The notes under the pieces were generated by a model. That model was not told the origin of the DNA and searched no databases. It saw only the letters and a list, made by a program, of their open reading frames with translations. The position numbers and the translations under genes are program-made. A stretch of 64,000 bases of DNA from CAWDYA01 sp963806495 (GTDB lineage: Bacteria; Acidobacteriota; Polarisedimenticolia; JACPZX01; DASXTC01), in contig CAWDYA010000001.1 in NCBI GenBank assembly GCA_963806495.1, positions 124,001 to 188,000 of the forward strand, written 5' to 3'. This document shows positions 19,119 to 28,261 of this stretch, piece by piece. Each line of letters opens with the position of its first letter. The stretch's first letter is position 1.

Positions 19119-21769
19119 TTATCGACCGAGCAACGCCGTCCAGTCGAGGATGAGCCGGATGTCCCTCGGACGGCGGCCGTGTGCGACGCTGACCAGCATG
19201 CCGCTGTTGTCCCCGCTGTCACCCAGGATGGCGCCACCCGTGATGTCGGGGGAGAGGTCCCCGACCTTGCTCGGTGAGCCGGGCTGGAACTCCTCGCCCT
19301 CCTTCACCGGGACCGCGATGATTTCCCGGCGAGCAGGGTTGATGTATCGCAGTCGCCTGCCACCGTCTCCCCAGCCTGGGAGGACTCCCCCGTCCACGGA
19401 GATCCTTGTCTTGCGCCCCGGCTCGGGGAAGGACTGAACGTAGACCTCCTGCTGGCCCGTCTCGTCGGAAACGTAGGCCAGCCAGCGACCATCCGGGGAG
19501 ATCCTGCCCATCGACTCATTCGCCGCCCCGCGCAGGTAGGGCACCGGCTTGCGGTTACCGTCCATGGGGAGCGTCCAGAGATCCACGCCGGTCTCCGCGT
19601 TCTGCGCCCAGAAGACGATGTAGCGGCCGTCGCGGGACCAGTCAGTCACACCTTTGAACGCATCATCGGTGGTCGGCACCAGGTCGGCCCGGCCATCCAG
19701 CCCCCCGATGTAGATCTCCTCGCGTTCATCGTGCTTCGCGGCGAAGGCGATCCGGTTTCCATCCGGTGACCATACCGTCGTGGGGGCGCTGGCCAGGTTG
19801 GACGCGAAGAGCATCGGCACCGAACGGACCAGATCCAGCACCCAGATCTCATCGCCCTTGATGACCGTGGCTCGCTTCCCGTCCGGGGCGACGCTCGACA
19901 CCTCCCACGGCCCTGGTGGCAGATCGTAGCGGACCGTGGTCGCCCCGGTCGGGTCGCGTTTCTCCAGACGTGTGTCGGCGGGCTCGCTGCGCATGATCGC
20001 CAGCCGGCCGTTCCGCGAGGCCGATGCCACCGGCTCCGCATCCAGCTCCGATGGTTCCGGCGCCTCGGCGATGGAAACGGGCGCTCCCTGGAGCTCGAGT
20101 TGCACGGGGTCGAAGCGCTGGGCGAGCACGCGCCCGTCGCGCTCGAACAGCAGATATCCGGGCTCGGCATAGATCGCCACCGAACGCGCGGTCAGCAGGC
20201 GCTTCACGGTGCCCGACCGCAACGATCCCACGTAGGTGTCCCAGCCGGTGGGGCCGCCCGGGAGCGCCACGAACAGGAAATGATCGCCGTCGGGCAGAAA
20301 GTAGGGGAAGCGATGCCCGCTCTCGTGCCGGGTGCCGTCGAGCGTCGTCACGGCGACCGGGTCTCCACCCGAGGCGGAGACCCGCATGAGCGGGCCGCTC
20401 AGGGCGGGGGCGAACAGGATGCTATCGTCGCCGCTCCAGCTGCCGCCCCGGCCGCTGACCGCGTCGCAGATGCTGGTCGGGCTCCCGCCCGCGGCCGGGA
20501 CCCGCATGAGCTTCCCGGCCGCTTCATTGAAGTAGGCGATCGTGCGGGAATCGGGCGACCAGAACGGTCTCAGGGCCCCCTCCGTGCCGGGCAGGCGGGT
20601 AGCCGTGTCCGATCCCAGCGGGCGGACCCAGAGCGCGCCGCCGGCGTCGAAAGCGACCGTGCGGCCATCGGGTGCCATGGCTATCTCGGCATGATATTGA
20701 GGGAGCCTCGCGTCCTCTGGCGCCTCGATGAGCGTCTGGATCGCTTCGGGCTCCGGGGCTCGCGAGCCCACGACCTGCCAGGCCATGACCGCGGCGGCGA
20801 TCAGTGCCGTGGCCGCGAGCGTCCACGCGAGCCGCTCGCGGCTTCTGCGTCTGGCCGCCACCGGCGCCGGCACGCCCGCCTGCGACCCCCCCTCGGCCAG
20901 CCACGCCAGCTGCATGCGGATGTCGTGCGCGCTCTGCAGTCGCTCCGCCGGGTCCTTCGCCAGGCACGCCTGCACCAGCTCGCTCCAGACCCGGCGGCGC
21001 CAGCGGCGCCAATTGCGAGATCGGCGCCGGCTGCGTGCCCATGATCGACCCGATCAGCGACGCCTGGCTCTTGCCTTCGAACGCGCGGCGGCCTGTCGCC
21101 ATCTCGTACAGCACGCAGCCCAGCGCCCACAGGTCGCTGCGCGCGTCGGCCTCGCTCCCTTCGAGCTGCTCCGGCGCCATGTACTGGAACGTGCCGAGGA
21201 TCGTCCCTTCCGCCGTCAGCGGCGCCGCCATCGTCGGCGACTTGGTCAGCGTCGGCCACCGTCACCCCGCTTCCCGACGCCGGCCCCGCCATCCCCGTGG
21301 CCCGCGCCAGACCGAAGTCCATCAGCTTCGGCCCCGACTTCGTCAGCATCACGTTGCCCGGCTTCAGGTCACGGTGGATCACCCCCGCACGGTGCGCTCG
21401 CTCCAGCGCGTCGGCGATCTGACCGCCGAGCCTGGAGCACCTCGGCGGCCGGGCAGCGCTCCCTTCTCCAGCCGCTGCGCGAGCGTCTCCCCTTCCACCA
21501 GCTCCATCACCAGGTAGTCGGTGTCGCCCTCGCGACCCACGTCGTACAGCGTGCAGATGTACGGGTGGTTGAGGCTGAGATCGTCTTCGCCTCGCGCTCG
21601 AAGCGGGCGCGCACCTCCGGGTTGGCCGAGAGGTGCTGCGGCAGCACCTTCACCGCGACGTCGCGGCCGAGACGCGTGTCCGGGCCCGGTACACCTCGCC
21701 CATCCCGCCCGCGCCGAGCGGCGCGGTGATCTCGTAGGGACCGAGGCGGGTGCCGGGAGCGAGTGACAT
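19119..21769 (-). CDS. Ser/Thr kinase with WD40/TolB-type propeller (frameshifted in the kinase domain)
   Basis: Starts at ATG 21769 (MSLAPGTRLGPYEI, then LGAGGMGEV). Kinase motifs are found in order but in three frames: HRDLKPGNVM, MDFGLARA, MAPEQLEGSEADARSDLWAL, and the final helix of the kinase (ACLAKDPAERLQSAHDI). Shifts lie near 21700, 21600, 21440, 21240 and 20985. A TM helix follows (LAWTLAATALIAAAVMAWQV), then a long extracytoplasmic propeller of WD40-like PD40 repeats (FWSPDSRTIAYF, TVWSPDGNRIAFA, RISPDGRWLAYVS). This kinase-TM-propeller layout is abundant in Acidobacteriota. Ligand unknown. Confidence 0.85.
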
Positions 21770-21937
21770 CCGGGGAATCTACTTCAGCCCGCCCCCTCGC
21801 GAGAGAGAGCCATCAGAGCATCTCGGGACTCCTCACTGAGGCGATTCGCGAGTAGGTCAGCCGCAGGCGCGTCCGCCCTGCCGTCCTCCGTCACCTGGAC
21901 TCTTCCATAGCCGAAAACGAGGAGCTGGGTCGCCGCC

Positions 21938-22319
21938 TTGCCGAGTGATCGCGTCCTGCACCTGAGCGTGGATGAAGTGGTCGCGATCCACCACCGTCTG
22001 CTCGAGACGTCGGGGGCCCCCCCGGAGTCCGCGATCTCGGTCTGCTCGAGAGCGCTCTGTTCGCCCCGTACAGGTTACTACCGGGACATCGCGGAGATGG
22101 CGGGCGCCCTGTTCGAGTCGCTGCTGATGAATCATCCTTCATCGACGGCAACAAGCGCGTGGCATTCTTCGCCACGGATGTCTTCCTGAGGCTGAACGGC
22201 TGGAAGCTCCATGTGGATCCTCAGGAGGCTCACGCATCTTGATCGCGCTCCTCGAGGAGGGGCGGTGCGATTTCGAGCACTTGCTGCCATGGATCCGCAG
22301 CGCGCTCGTCAGTCTGTGA
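21938..22319 (+). CDS. Doc/Fic-family death-on-curing toxin (multiply frameshifted)
   Basis: Possible TTG start at 21938. Joined across frames it gives a normal ~126-residue Doc protein: VLHLSVDEVVAIHHRLLE, GVRDLGLLESALFAP, MAGALFESLLMNHP, the Fic active site (HP)-FIDGNKRVAFFATDVFLRLN and the tail DFEHLLPWIRSALVSL ending TGA 22317-22319. Shifts occur in the G/C run near 22015, near 22070, after NHP at ~22135 and near 22238. Doc phosphorylates EF-Tu in the model system. A partner antitoxin was not securely found; a short in-frame C-terminal fragment (SIAENEELGRRLAE) ends at about 21946 just ahead of it. Confidence 0.65.
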
Positions 22320-22340
22320 AGCCGGCGGTTGGATGCGTGG

Positions 22341-22368
22341 CTGGTGGAGGCGGCGGGAGTCGAACCCG
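22341..22368. repeat. 28-bp direct repeat of the ssrA 3' end (putative att site)
   Basis: Bases 22341-22368 match 29349-29376, the 3' end and T-arm of tmRNA, exactly over 28 nt (starting CTGGTGGAGGCGGCGGGAGT), and diverge immediately afterwards. There is no tmRNA body next to this copy. This is the pattern left when a tyrosine-recombinase element integrates into ssrA. It marks the left boundary of a ~7-kb segment. Confidence 0.75.
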
Positions 22369-22710
22369 ATCCAGGCCGATCAACTAACCGGCTGATGGTG
22401 GAGGAACGCAGTCTATCTCGTGGATGCGGACTCCGACTGAAATCAGATGATCACTCTTGCCCCTTGTTGGTGGTGATCGACACGTACCGCACCCGCAGCG
22501 GTAGCCCCGCAGCCGAAGCGGGAAACAGGGATAGAAGAAAAAACGTGCGTTCTGGTCAGGGGTTCCGAGTAGCCGTGGGTGTCCCCTATCATCGATGATG
22601 ACAACCCCGGCAGGAACTCGGCAGTGCCCACGCGGAGCCGGTCGCCAATCTTCAAATCCCGCTCGAGCAGCCCGCTTCACAGTTCACCTTCTACCGTCTG
22701 CCACCCGGCA
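22369..22710. other. Intergenic stretch beside the att-like repeat
   Basis: No convincing gene. It contains one copy of a dispersed motif (22542-22585) but no recognisable integrase sequence. Confidence 0.5.
22542..22585. repeat. Dispersed motif, copy 1
   Basis: AACGTGCGTTCTGG followed after a short spacer by CCGAGTAGCCGTGGGTGTCC. It resembles 28134-28175 closely and 25244-25276 in part. Function unknown; all three copies lie inside the ssrA-flanked segment. Confidence 0.5.
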
Positions 22711-23399
22711 TCATGCGACGATACCGAACAAAGCCCCGACGGCGGCCGTGGCTGCCATCGCCAAGGCTCCCCATAGAGTCACCCGACCGGCGCCGATGGC
22801 CATGCTCGCACCGCCGACACGCGCAGCCACTCCGCCCAACAGCGCCAAGAACACGAGCGAGCCTCCCCCCACTGCCGGGACCATGATGGCCGTGGGACTG
22901 GACCAGGTGAGAAGCAATGGCAGGCCGCTCCCACCGCGAACGTGCTGGCGGACGCGAGCGCCGCTTGAATGGGCCGAGCGAGGCTATTCCGAGAGTCCCA
23001 GCTCGTCTCGGGCGTGGGCTCCCAGGGCATCGTGAGCCATGAGCTGGACGGCCACCTGCTGCGCCAACTCCCGATCGAGCCCCCTTCTGACGTAGATCGC
23101 CGCGAGCTCCTTGCGCTCGGATCTTCATCGTCCTCAAGCTCTCTTCGCTCGCGCTCCAGGTCCGCGGATTCCGTGTCCGCCTGCGAGCTCACGGACACGT
23201 ATTCGCCCGCGGCCATCGACATCGCCCCCGCGACCAGACCCGCCATCCCGGCTATCAGAACCTCGCCGCGCGCCGCGTTCGCGGCCGCCACGCCGACCAC
23301 CAAGCTAGCCGTCGAGACGATGCCATCGTTCGCGCCCAGCACCGCGGCCCGCAACCAACCAATCCGTTCACCGTAATGTCGTTCAAAGTGCTTGCGCAT
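22711..23399 (-). CDS. VIT1/CCC1-family iron/manganese transporter (frameshifted)
   Basis: ATG 23399. The N-terminal block ERIGWLRAAVLGANDGIVST is the family hallmark, followed by LVVGVAAANAARGEVLIAGM (TM), GAMSMAAGEYVSVSSQADTE and the cytosolic acidic ERRELEDD segment. After shifts near 23120-23150, 22950 and 22930 the downstream parts read ARPIQAALASASTFAVGA and the final helices (MVPAVGGGSLVFLALLGGVA, then ALAMAATAAVGALFGIVA), stopping at 22711. The ~229-residue length matches the family. It moves Fe2+ or Mn2+ across the membrane by antiport. Confidence 0.85.
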
Positions 23400-23499
23400 T
23401 CTCGGTACTCGCCGTGTTCTCCGTTGCCGAGCGTTCAGTCACAAGATGACATGACTCATCCTCGCGCGAGGCATGCCGGCGACACTTGCCCGTCGTGAA

Positions 23500-24136
23500 T
23501 CAGCCCGGGAGATTGAAGGCGCCATGCACTCCTTCGATGACCATCTCTGTCCCGATGACCGCGAAGAATCAGAGCCATCAGGCGCGTGATCACTCCCAGC
23601 AGTTCGGACCGGATAAGGAAATAAATTCCCTCCAGACACGAAGAGCGCGTACGTGATGACACACAGAACGGCGAAGGCGACAATCGTCACCGTCATCTCG
23701 ACGATTCCGACCCGCGCGGAGAAATTCATCGCCGTCGCGATGGTGCCCGGACCCGCGAGATAGGCATCCCCAAGGGGGACGCGGCTGCGCTGAGTGCCTC
23801 CTCCCGGCTCGTGTTGGGCTGCGCTTCGCCGGGATGATGAAGGAGAGATTGAGTTCCTTGCAGCATGTGGAGGCCAATCAGCGAGCCGAGCAGGCCGCCG
23901 GCAATCCTAAGGGCGGGCAGAGTGATGCCAAAGAGGATGAAGATGAGCTTCCCGGCGACGGCGAAAATGGCGGTGATCACAAACGCCAACATCAGCGATC
24001 GGAAGGCCACGGCTTTGGTCGTCTTCTGGTCCGTGTTGGCGGTGATGCTCAGGAAGATCGGGACATTGGCGATGGGGTTCATGATGGCAAAGAACCCCAT
24101 GAACACGGTTGTCGCGTGGATCAGCAGGACGCTCAC
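23500..24136 (-). CDS. MarC-family integral membrane protein (frameshifted)
   Basis: GTG 24136 immediately follows GGAGGGGA. Six hydrophobic segments: TTVFMGFFAIMNPIANVPIF, AFRSLMLAFVITAIFAVAGK, FILFGITLPALRIAGGLLGS, then after shifts near 23770 and 23600 SARVGIVEMTVTIVAFAVLC, ITYALF, and a terminal LLGVITRLMALILA. It ends with the family-typical G-AFNLPG tail (TGA 23500-23502). Length about 211 residues, normal for MarC. Function of the family is unresolved; it was once linked to antibiotic resistance in E. coli. Confidence 0.82.
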
Positions 24137-24267
24137 TTCCCCTCCACCGTATTTCAGACAACGGAATGCCTCGTCGCACGATACTCCCGATCGAGGTGTC
24201 TGTTCATCGGAGGGCCTCCGCCCCAGCGTGCCACCAACCCGGATTATCCACGAATCCTGGACACAAG

Positions 24268-24325
24268 AAAGCCTCCGTGTGGAAAAAGCAGTTGCGACGC
24301 CACTTTCAGCCACCTCGGAGGCTTT
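24268..24325. other. Inverted repeat in front of the IS1380-type transposase
   Basis: AAAGCCTCCG (24268-24277) pairs perfectly with CGGAGGCTTT (24316-24325), ending just before the transposase ATG at 24329. Such stem-loops next to an element end could limit read-through transcription or translation, or be part of the terminal repeat. No mate was identified at the right end. Confidence 0.5.
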
Positions 24326-24328
24326 CGC

Positions 24329-24859
24329 ATGAACGATGCGACTATAACACAGTGTACGCTGCCTCCGAACCTTTGTGACAAGCCCGTTCTCGCCCGCCTC
24401 GACCAGCACAACGGCAGCTCCGATGGCGGAGCGGCCCTGCTGAAGGTCGCGGACCGACGGCTCGGGTTGCTGGGTCGTCTGGCCGGCTGCCTGCGTGATG
24501 ACCGTCAGCCCGGCAAGGTCGACCACGAGCTTGGCGAGCTGCCGGGCCAGCGCGTCTTCGCCATCGCCTGCGGCCACGAGGACGCCAACGACGCCGCCCG
24601 ACCGGACCAGTTGCGCGTCCTGATGACGGCGGCTTCCTGCATCCTGATGCAGGAACTGCGGCTGCGGCTCGCCCGCACGTCGTGCGCCCGGTTCCAGGTC
24701 TCCACGCTGCGCGAACGGTTCATCACGCTGGCAGTTCATCTGGTGATCTCGGTCCGCCGCATCGTGCTGCACCTGCCCGACTCGTTCCCCCTCCTCGACA
24801 TCTGGAATCAAGCCGCGGTGTCAATGGGCGCCAAAGCCGGATCGAGGAAGGGCCCTTGA
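24329..24859 (+). pseudogene. IS1380-family transposase with in-frame internal deletion
   Basis: The N-terminal block SSDGGAALLKVADRRLGLLG and the adjoining DDRQPGKVDHELGELPGQRV, then FAIACGHEDANDAAR, match IS1380/ISEcp1-type transposases. The reading then jumps directly to the C-terminal block RFQVSTLRERFITLAVHLV followed by RIVLHLPDSFPLLDIWNQ. Only 176 residues remain of the ~430 usual; the DDE catalytic core is gone, yet the frame is preserved. A non-autonomous, deleted copy. Confidence 0.75.
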
Positions 24860-25050
24860 TGTCGGACCATTCTCACATGATGATCTCGATTCCCCCGAAG
24901 TACGCAGTATCGCAGGTGATTGGATAGATCAAGTGAAAGAGTGCGATCCACAGCGCGCGGGAGTTTCTGGGTCGCAAGAGGAACTTCACAGGTCAACACT
25001 TCTGGGGGCGTGGATACTTCGTGTCCACGGTGGGCCGTGGACGAGTAGAG
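24859..25050 (+). pseudogene. IS200-family (Y1, HUH) transposase relic
   Basis: A continuous frame with strong IS200 TnpA similarity: DHSHMMISIPPKYAVSQVIG (the HUH motif is H-S-H), KSAIHSAREFLGRKRNFTGQ and HFWGRGYFVSTVGR. It carries two in-frame nonsense codons (TAG and TGA near 24926-24937) where the family has Y and G, and it lacks the catalytic-tyrosine helix. These are substitutions, not indels, so this copy is genuinely inactivated. Its ATG overlaps the stop of the IS1380 relic. Confidence 0.7.
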
Positions 25051-25199
25051 ACAGGTTCCCGCCACCTCCAAGTCGGTCTCCTGCTCCAGGTGATTGAACT
25101 GTAGATAAATCTGCTGGATGAAAGCGGAGGCCGCCGTGCACAACGACGGCCGGGGCGATCGCTTGTCGATAGTAAGCTTCTGAAATAGAACGACTCATG

Positions 25200-25217
25200 C
25201 TGGTGGAGGCGGCAGGA
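25200..25217. repeat. Third, imperfect copy of the ssrA 3' end
   Basis: 18 nt with one mismatch (A at 25214) to the tmRNA terminus; it lies at the point where the permease relic loses similarity. Suggests a second, nested or tandem integration event. Confidence 0.4.
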
Positions 25218-25243
25218 ACGGTGTCCCGCCGCCACGGAACATT

Positions 25244-25276
25244 CAGCGTGCGTTCCGGCCTGGGCCCCGAGAGCCC
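25244..25276. repeat. Dispersed motif, copy 2 (partial)
   Basis: CAGCGTGCGTTCCGG then, after a short spacer, CCCGAGAGCCCG; nearly identical in its first half to the 28134 copy and shorter in the second half. Confidence 0.4.
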
Positions 25277-25907
25277 GTTTCTCGCAACGACCAGCGCCGC
25301 GGCCCGCTCGGGCGAGCAGGAGGCTCGCGACGTTGGCCGAGGCGATCAGCATGAGGAGCCCGACGGCGCCCAGCAGCATCAAGAGCGGTGATCGGATGCC
25401 CCGGGTGGACTCGGCGACCAGAGGCGCGAGCCGGAGCGACGCGCCCGGCTTGAGCCGTCCCATCACGTTCAGGAAGTTGCTGCGGCGCTCGCTCAGCTCG
25501 TCGGCCGAGAATCGACGCGGTACCCAGACATCGGGCCGGAAGAGCCGCGAGGCGAAGGGGATGGTGGTGCGGGGCTGGAGCACCCCGACCACGGTGCGGT
25601 TGATGCCGTCGAGCTGAATGGTGCTCCCCACCAAATCGCGGCGGCCACCGAACTCCCGTTGCCAGTGCTCGTAGCTCAAGACGGCAGTCGCGGGTTGATC
25701 GCTGGCGTCGTCGGCGGGCTCGAGTAGCCGACCGAGCAGTGGCCGGTCCCGAAGAGGGGAAAGAGCTGACCGGAAGCCGGTAGGCCAAGCGTATTATCTG
25801 GCATGGTGGCATAGAGCACCGACATGGTGAAGTCCAGCCGCCTGTAGTCGATGTGGTCGTGCACGCTATCAATCTCGCTTCCAACGCAGCCCTCGCCCCG
25901 CCTCCCC

Positions 25908-25954
25908 TTGCATACGCCTCTGAGTTGGCGTATACTGAACCACATGGTTCAGTT
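25908..25954 (+). promoter_or_regulatory. Leaderless promoter and operator palindrome of the ArsR operon
   Basis: TTGCAT (25908-25913), 17 nt, TATACT (25931-25936); position +1 falls on or 1 nt before the ATG at 25944. The palindrome CTGAACC-ACAT-GGTTCAG (25936-25953) spans the start codon and is a likely autoregulatory operator for the ArsR protein itself. Confidence 0.65.
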
Positions 25955-26309
25955 TCAACATGCCCACCTGGATGCGTCGTTCGCCGCGCTCTCGGATGCC
26001 ACCCGACGCGGCATTCTGGAGCGGCTAGGGCATGCGGACGCTTCCATCTCGGACCTTGCCGAGAAGTTCGGCATGACCCTCACGGGCATGAAGAAGCACG
26101 TCGGTGTCTTGGAGCAGGCGGGGCTCGTCACCACGGAAAAGGTCGGGCGGGTGCGGACCTGCAAGCTCGGCTTGCGCCGGCTGGAGGAAGAGGCGGCATG
26201 GATCGAGAGGTACCGCCAGCTCTGGGAAGCACGCTTCGACGAGTTGGACACGATCGTTGAGGAAGTGAAACGGGAGAAAAGAGTCGATGGAAAAAGAAAA
26301 GGAAAGTGA
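25944..26309 (+). CDS. ArsR/SdpR-family winged-helix repressor
   Basis: The 121-residue protein begins MVQFQHAHLDASFAALSDAT and carries the ArsR HTH: RRGILERLGHADASISDLAE, KFGMTLTGMKKHVGVLEQAG and LVTTEKVGRVRTCKL. No metal-binding cysteines are present, as in SdpR-type members that pair with AHSA1 proteins. ATG 25944 was chosen because it is preceded by a promoter at leaderless distance. It overlaps the next gene by 23 nt. Confidence 0.88.
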   Translation: MVQFQHAHLDASFAALSDATRRGILERLGHADASISDLAEKFGMTLTGMKKHVGVLEQAGLVTTEKVGRVRTCKLGLRRLEEEAAWIERYRQLWEARFDELDTIVEEVKREKRVDGKRKGK

Positions 26310-26805
26310 GCATGACCCCGTGAAGAACCCCACGACGGTAGAACGAAAGTCTGAGCGTGAGCTAGTCGTCACGCGCACCTTCAACGGCCCCGCGCACATC
26401 GTGTTCGAGGCCTGGACCAAACCCGAGTTGCTCAAGCGGTGGTGGGCGCCGAAATCGTTTGGAATATCCTTCATTTCCTGCGAGGCCGATGTCCGCACGG
26501 GGGGCACGTACCGTTTCGTTTTCAGCCACCCTGCCCTCGAGCAGCCCATGGCGTTCTTCGGCAGGTATATCGAAGTGACGCCCCAGTCGCGCATCGTCTG
26601 GACGAACGAGGAGAGCGCCGATGGTCCCATTACCACAGTGACCTTCGAGGAAAAGGACGGCAAGACGCTACTGGTCCTGCACGAACTCTATCCTTCCAAG
26701 CAAGCCCTCGACGACGCCATCGCCTCCGGCAGCACGGGCACCAGCGGGGCGGCCGAGCAGTTCGAGCTGTTGGACGAGCTTCTCGTCACCTTGGTGAGAC
26801 CATGA
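26287..26805 (+). CDS. SRPBCC/AHSA1-domain protein
   Basis: 172 residues with the START-like AHSA1 fold: ELVVTRTFNGPAHIVFEAWT, KPELLKRWWAPKSFG, GRYIEVTPQSRIVWTNEE and TVTFEEKDGKTLLVLHELYP. ArsR-AHSA1 pairs are a conserved bacterial module; the AHSA1 partner probably binds a hydrophobic ligand. The start lies inside the ArsR gene, and the stop overlaps the following ATG (ATGA), so all three are translationally coupled. Confidence 0.88.
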   Translation: MEKEKESEHDPVKNPTTVERKSERELVVTRTFNGPAHIVFEAWTKPELLKRWWAPKSFGISFISCEADVRTGGTYRFVFSHPALEQPMAFFGRYIEVTPQSRIVWTNEESADGPITTVTFEEKDGKTLLVLHELYPSKQALDDAIASGSTGTSGAAEQFELLDELLVTLVRP

Positions 26806-27785
26806 GAAAGCCTCGACCTAGGCCTGAAGCCCAACGCGAAACGGGCACAAAGGTGCTGGTCGCCATGACCGGCAAGGTAAGCGCTGAGAAGGCCACGCGG
26901 CCTCGGAGAATGCGTGATTATGGGTTGCTGGTCCTCGTTGCCGCGGCCTTTGCCGTGTCCGCGCACACGTCGACGGCGGGAGGACAAGCCATGCGCACAC
27001 CAGAATCGAAGGGTTATGCCAAAGTCAACGACGTCGAGCTGTACTACGAGGTCCACGGTGACGGCCCACGCCTGATCATGCTGCACGGGGGCGTCACTCC
27101 TTCGGAGATGTTCGGTGCGCCGCTGGCGGAAATGGCCAAGGCGCACAAGGTCGTCGCGCTACATGCCCAGGGCCACGGTTTGAGCAAGGACAGCAGCCGA
27201 CCGTGGTCGCACGAGGTCTTCGCCGACGACGTCGCCGCGTTGATGGGTCATCTCGGCATCAAGAAGGCCAGCGTGATGGGGTACTCGAGCGGCGCTCTCG
27301 TCGCGCTTCAGACCGCGATCCGCCATCCCCAACTCGTCGACAAATTGATTGTGATCTCGACCGCGTTTCGATCAGACGGCTTCTACCCGGAGGTCCTCGA
27401 GGCCTTCGCGCAGATGCCCTCGGCAGCGCCGATGATCGCGGCCGACGTGAGCAAATCGCCGCTCGCATCACTTTATCCGTCCGTGAACTGGGAAACCATG
27501 TTCAGGAAGACTGGTGAGCTCGCCAATCGAAGCTACGATTGGTCTGCCTCCGTGGCCGACATCAAGGCGCCGACTCTGCTCATGTTTGCGGATGCCGACG
27601 CGATTCGCCCTGAACACGTCGTGGAGTTCTACAAACTGTTGGGCGGCGGACAACGCGACGCCGGCCTCGACGGATCGCTGCGATCACCGAACCGCCTCGC
27701 GATCATCCCGAACACGACGCACCTCACCATCCTCGGTTCTGCGGCTGTCACGCAATTTGCGTCGGCGTTTCTGAAATCCCAGTAG
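26802..27785 (+). CDS. Exported alpha/beta hydrolase
   Basis: 327 residues from ATG 26802 (ATGA overlap). A hydrophobic segment (YGLLVLVAAAFAVSAHTS) precedes the fold, so it is probably secreted or anchored. Core motifs: oxyanion HGG, nucleophile elbow MGYSSGALVA, acid FADADAIRPEH and His in PNTTHLTIL. The most similar general class is esterase/haloperoxidase-like. It is the third gene of the ArsR operon; the substrate may be the molecule sensed by the repressor pair (inference). A shorter start at 26910 is possible. Confidence 0.83.
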   Translation: MRKPRPRPEAQRETGTKVLVAMTGKVSAEKATRPRRMRDYGLLVLVAAAFAVSAHTSTAGGQAMRTPESKGYAKVNDVELYYEVHGDGPRLIMLHGGVTPSEMFGAPLAEMAKAHKVVALHAQGHGLSKDSSRPWSHEVFADDVAALMGHLGIKKASVMGYSSGALVALQTAIRHPQLVDKLIVISTAFRSDGFYPEVLEAFAQMPSAAPMIAADVSKSPLASLYPSVNWETMFRKTGELANRSYDWSASVADIKAPTLLMFADADAIRPEHVVEFYKLLGGGQRDAGLDGSLRSPNRLAIIPNTTHLTILGSAAVTQFASAFLKSQ

Positions 27786-27987
27786 CACGACGTTGATCCG
27801 CAGCAAGTGACCACGCCCCCGGACGGCTTCGCGCGTCCCGTGGAGCGAATCCCGCGTCTGACCTCTCAGACGGGTAGGACCGGTCGGGAGGCGTGTCACG
27901 CAGGACGGGTTCCACTTCGCGGCCGTGCATGATGGAGGCGAGGCCCTGCCCGCGCCGACGCGCGCGCGGCCACCACCGGGTCAGCAC

Positions 27988-28123
27988 TGCAAGACCCTTG
28001 TGCAGGGCATCCTGCGCCTCGCCCAACGCCACAGCGCCTGGCAGGTGTTCAGCGACTTCGTGGAGGTGAGCGCGATCGCGATGAGCAACGCGGTCGATCG
28101 CGGGCAGCGCGAGACGCGGCAGC
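27988..28123 (+). pseudogene. N-terminal fragment of an N6-DNA methylase-like mobile-element gene
   Basis: The stretch LAQRHSAWQVFSDFVEVSAI plus AMSNAVDRGQRETR resembles the N-terminus of SAM-dependent DNA methyltransferases carried on integrative elements. No motif I or NPPY follows; the sequence is truncated at the dispersed motif beginning 28134. Confidence 0.45.
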
Positions 28124-28133
28124 TAGGATATTC

Positions 28134-28175
28134 AACGTGCGTTCCGGCCGAGATCCCGAGTAGCTGGGGGCGTCC
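28134..28175. repeat. Dispersed motif, copy 3
   Basis: AACGTGCGTTCCGG then CCCGAGTAGCTGGGGGCGTCC; the best match is 22542-22585. It sits at the breakpoint of the methylase fragment. Confidence 0.5.
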
Positions 28176-28261
28176 TGTAAGGCCAAGTGTGACAACTTCC
28201 GGCAGAGTCGGGCGATCCTACGCCGTAGGGCGGGGGCTTCAACGGGAGGGCCCGGGGGGAG

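Larger units (their letters stand above)
25055..25885 (-). pseudogene. MacB/FtsX-type orphan permease (ADOP-like) fragment
   Basis: A MacB_PCD periplasmic-core segment (RPLLGRLLEPADDASDQPAT, LSYEHWQREFGGRRDLVGST, DGINRTVVGVLQP, FRPDVWVPRRF, NVMGRLKPGAS) runs into the first FtsX helix (LLMLLGAVGLLMLIASANVA). It then degenerates near 25290, where an ssrA-like 18-mer occurs. The N-terminal helix and the distal three helices are missing and there is a shift near 25740. Large families of such permeases are typical of Acidobacteriota. Confidence 0.6.

Noticed and set aside
21786..21946. Antitoxin gene upstream of the Doc toxin
   Set aside because: Only a short C-terminal-like fragment on the plus strand and a competing minus-strand frame; neither supports a complete gene.
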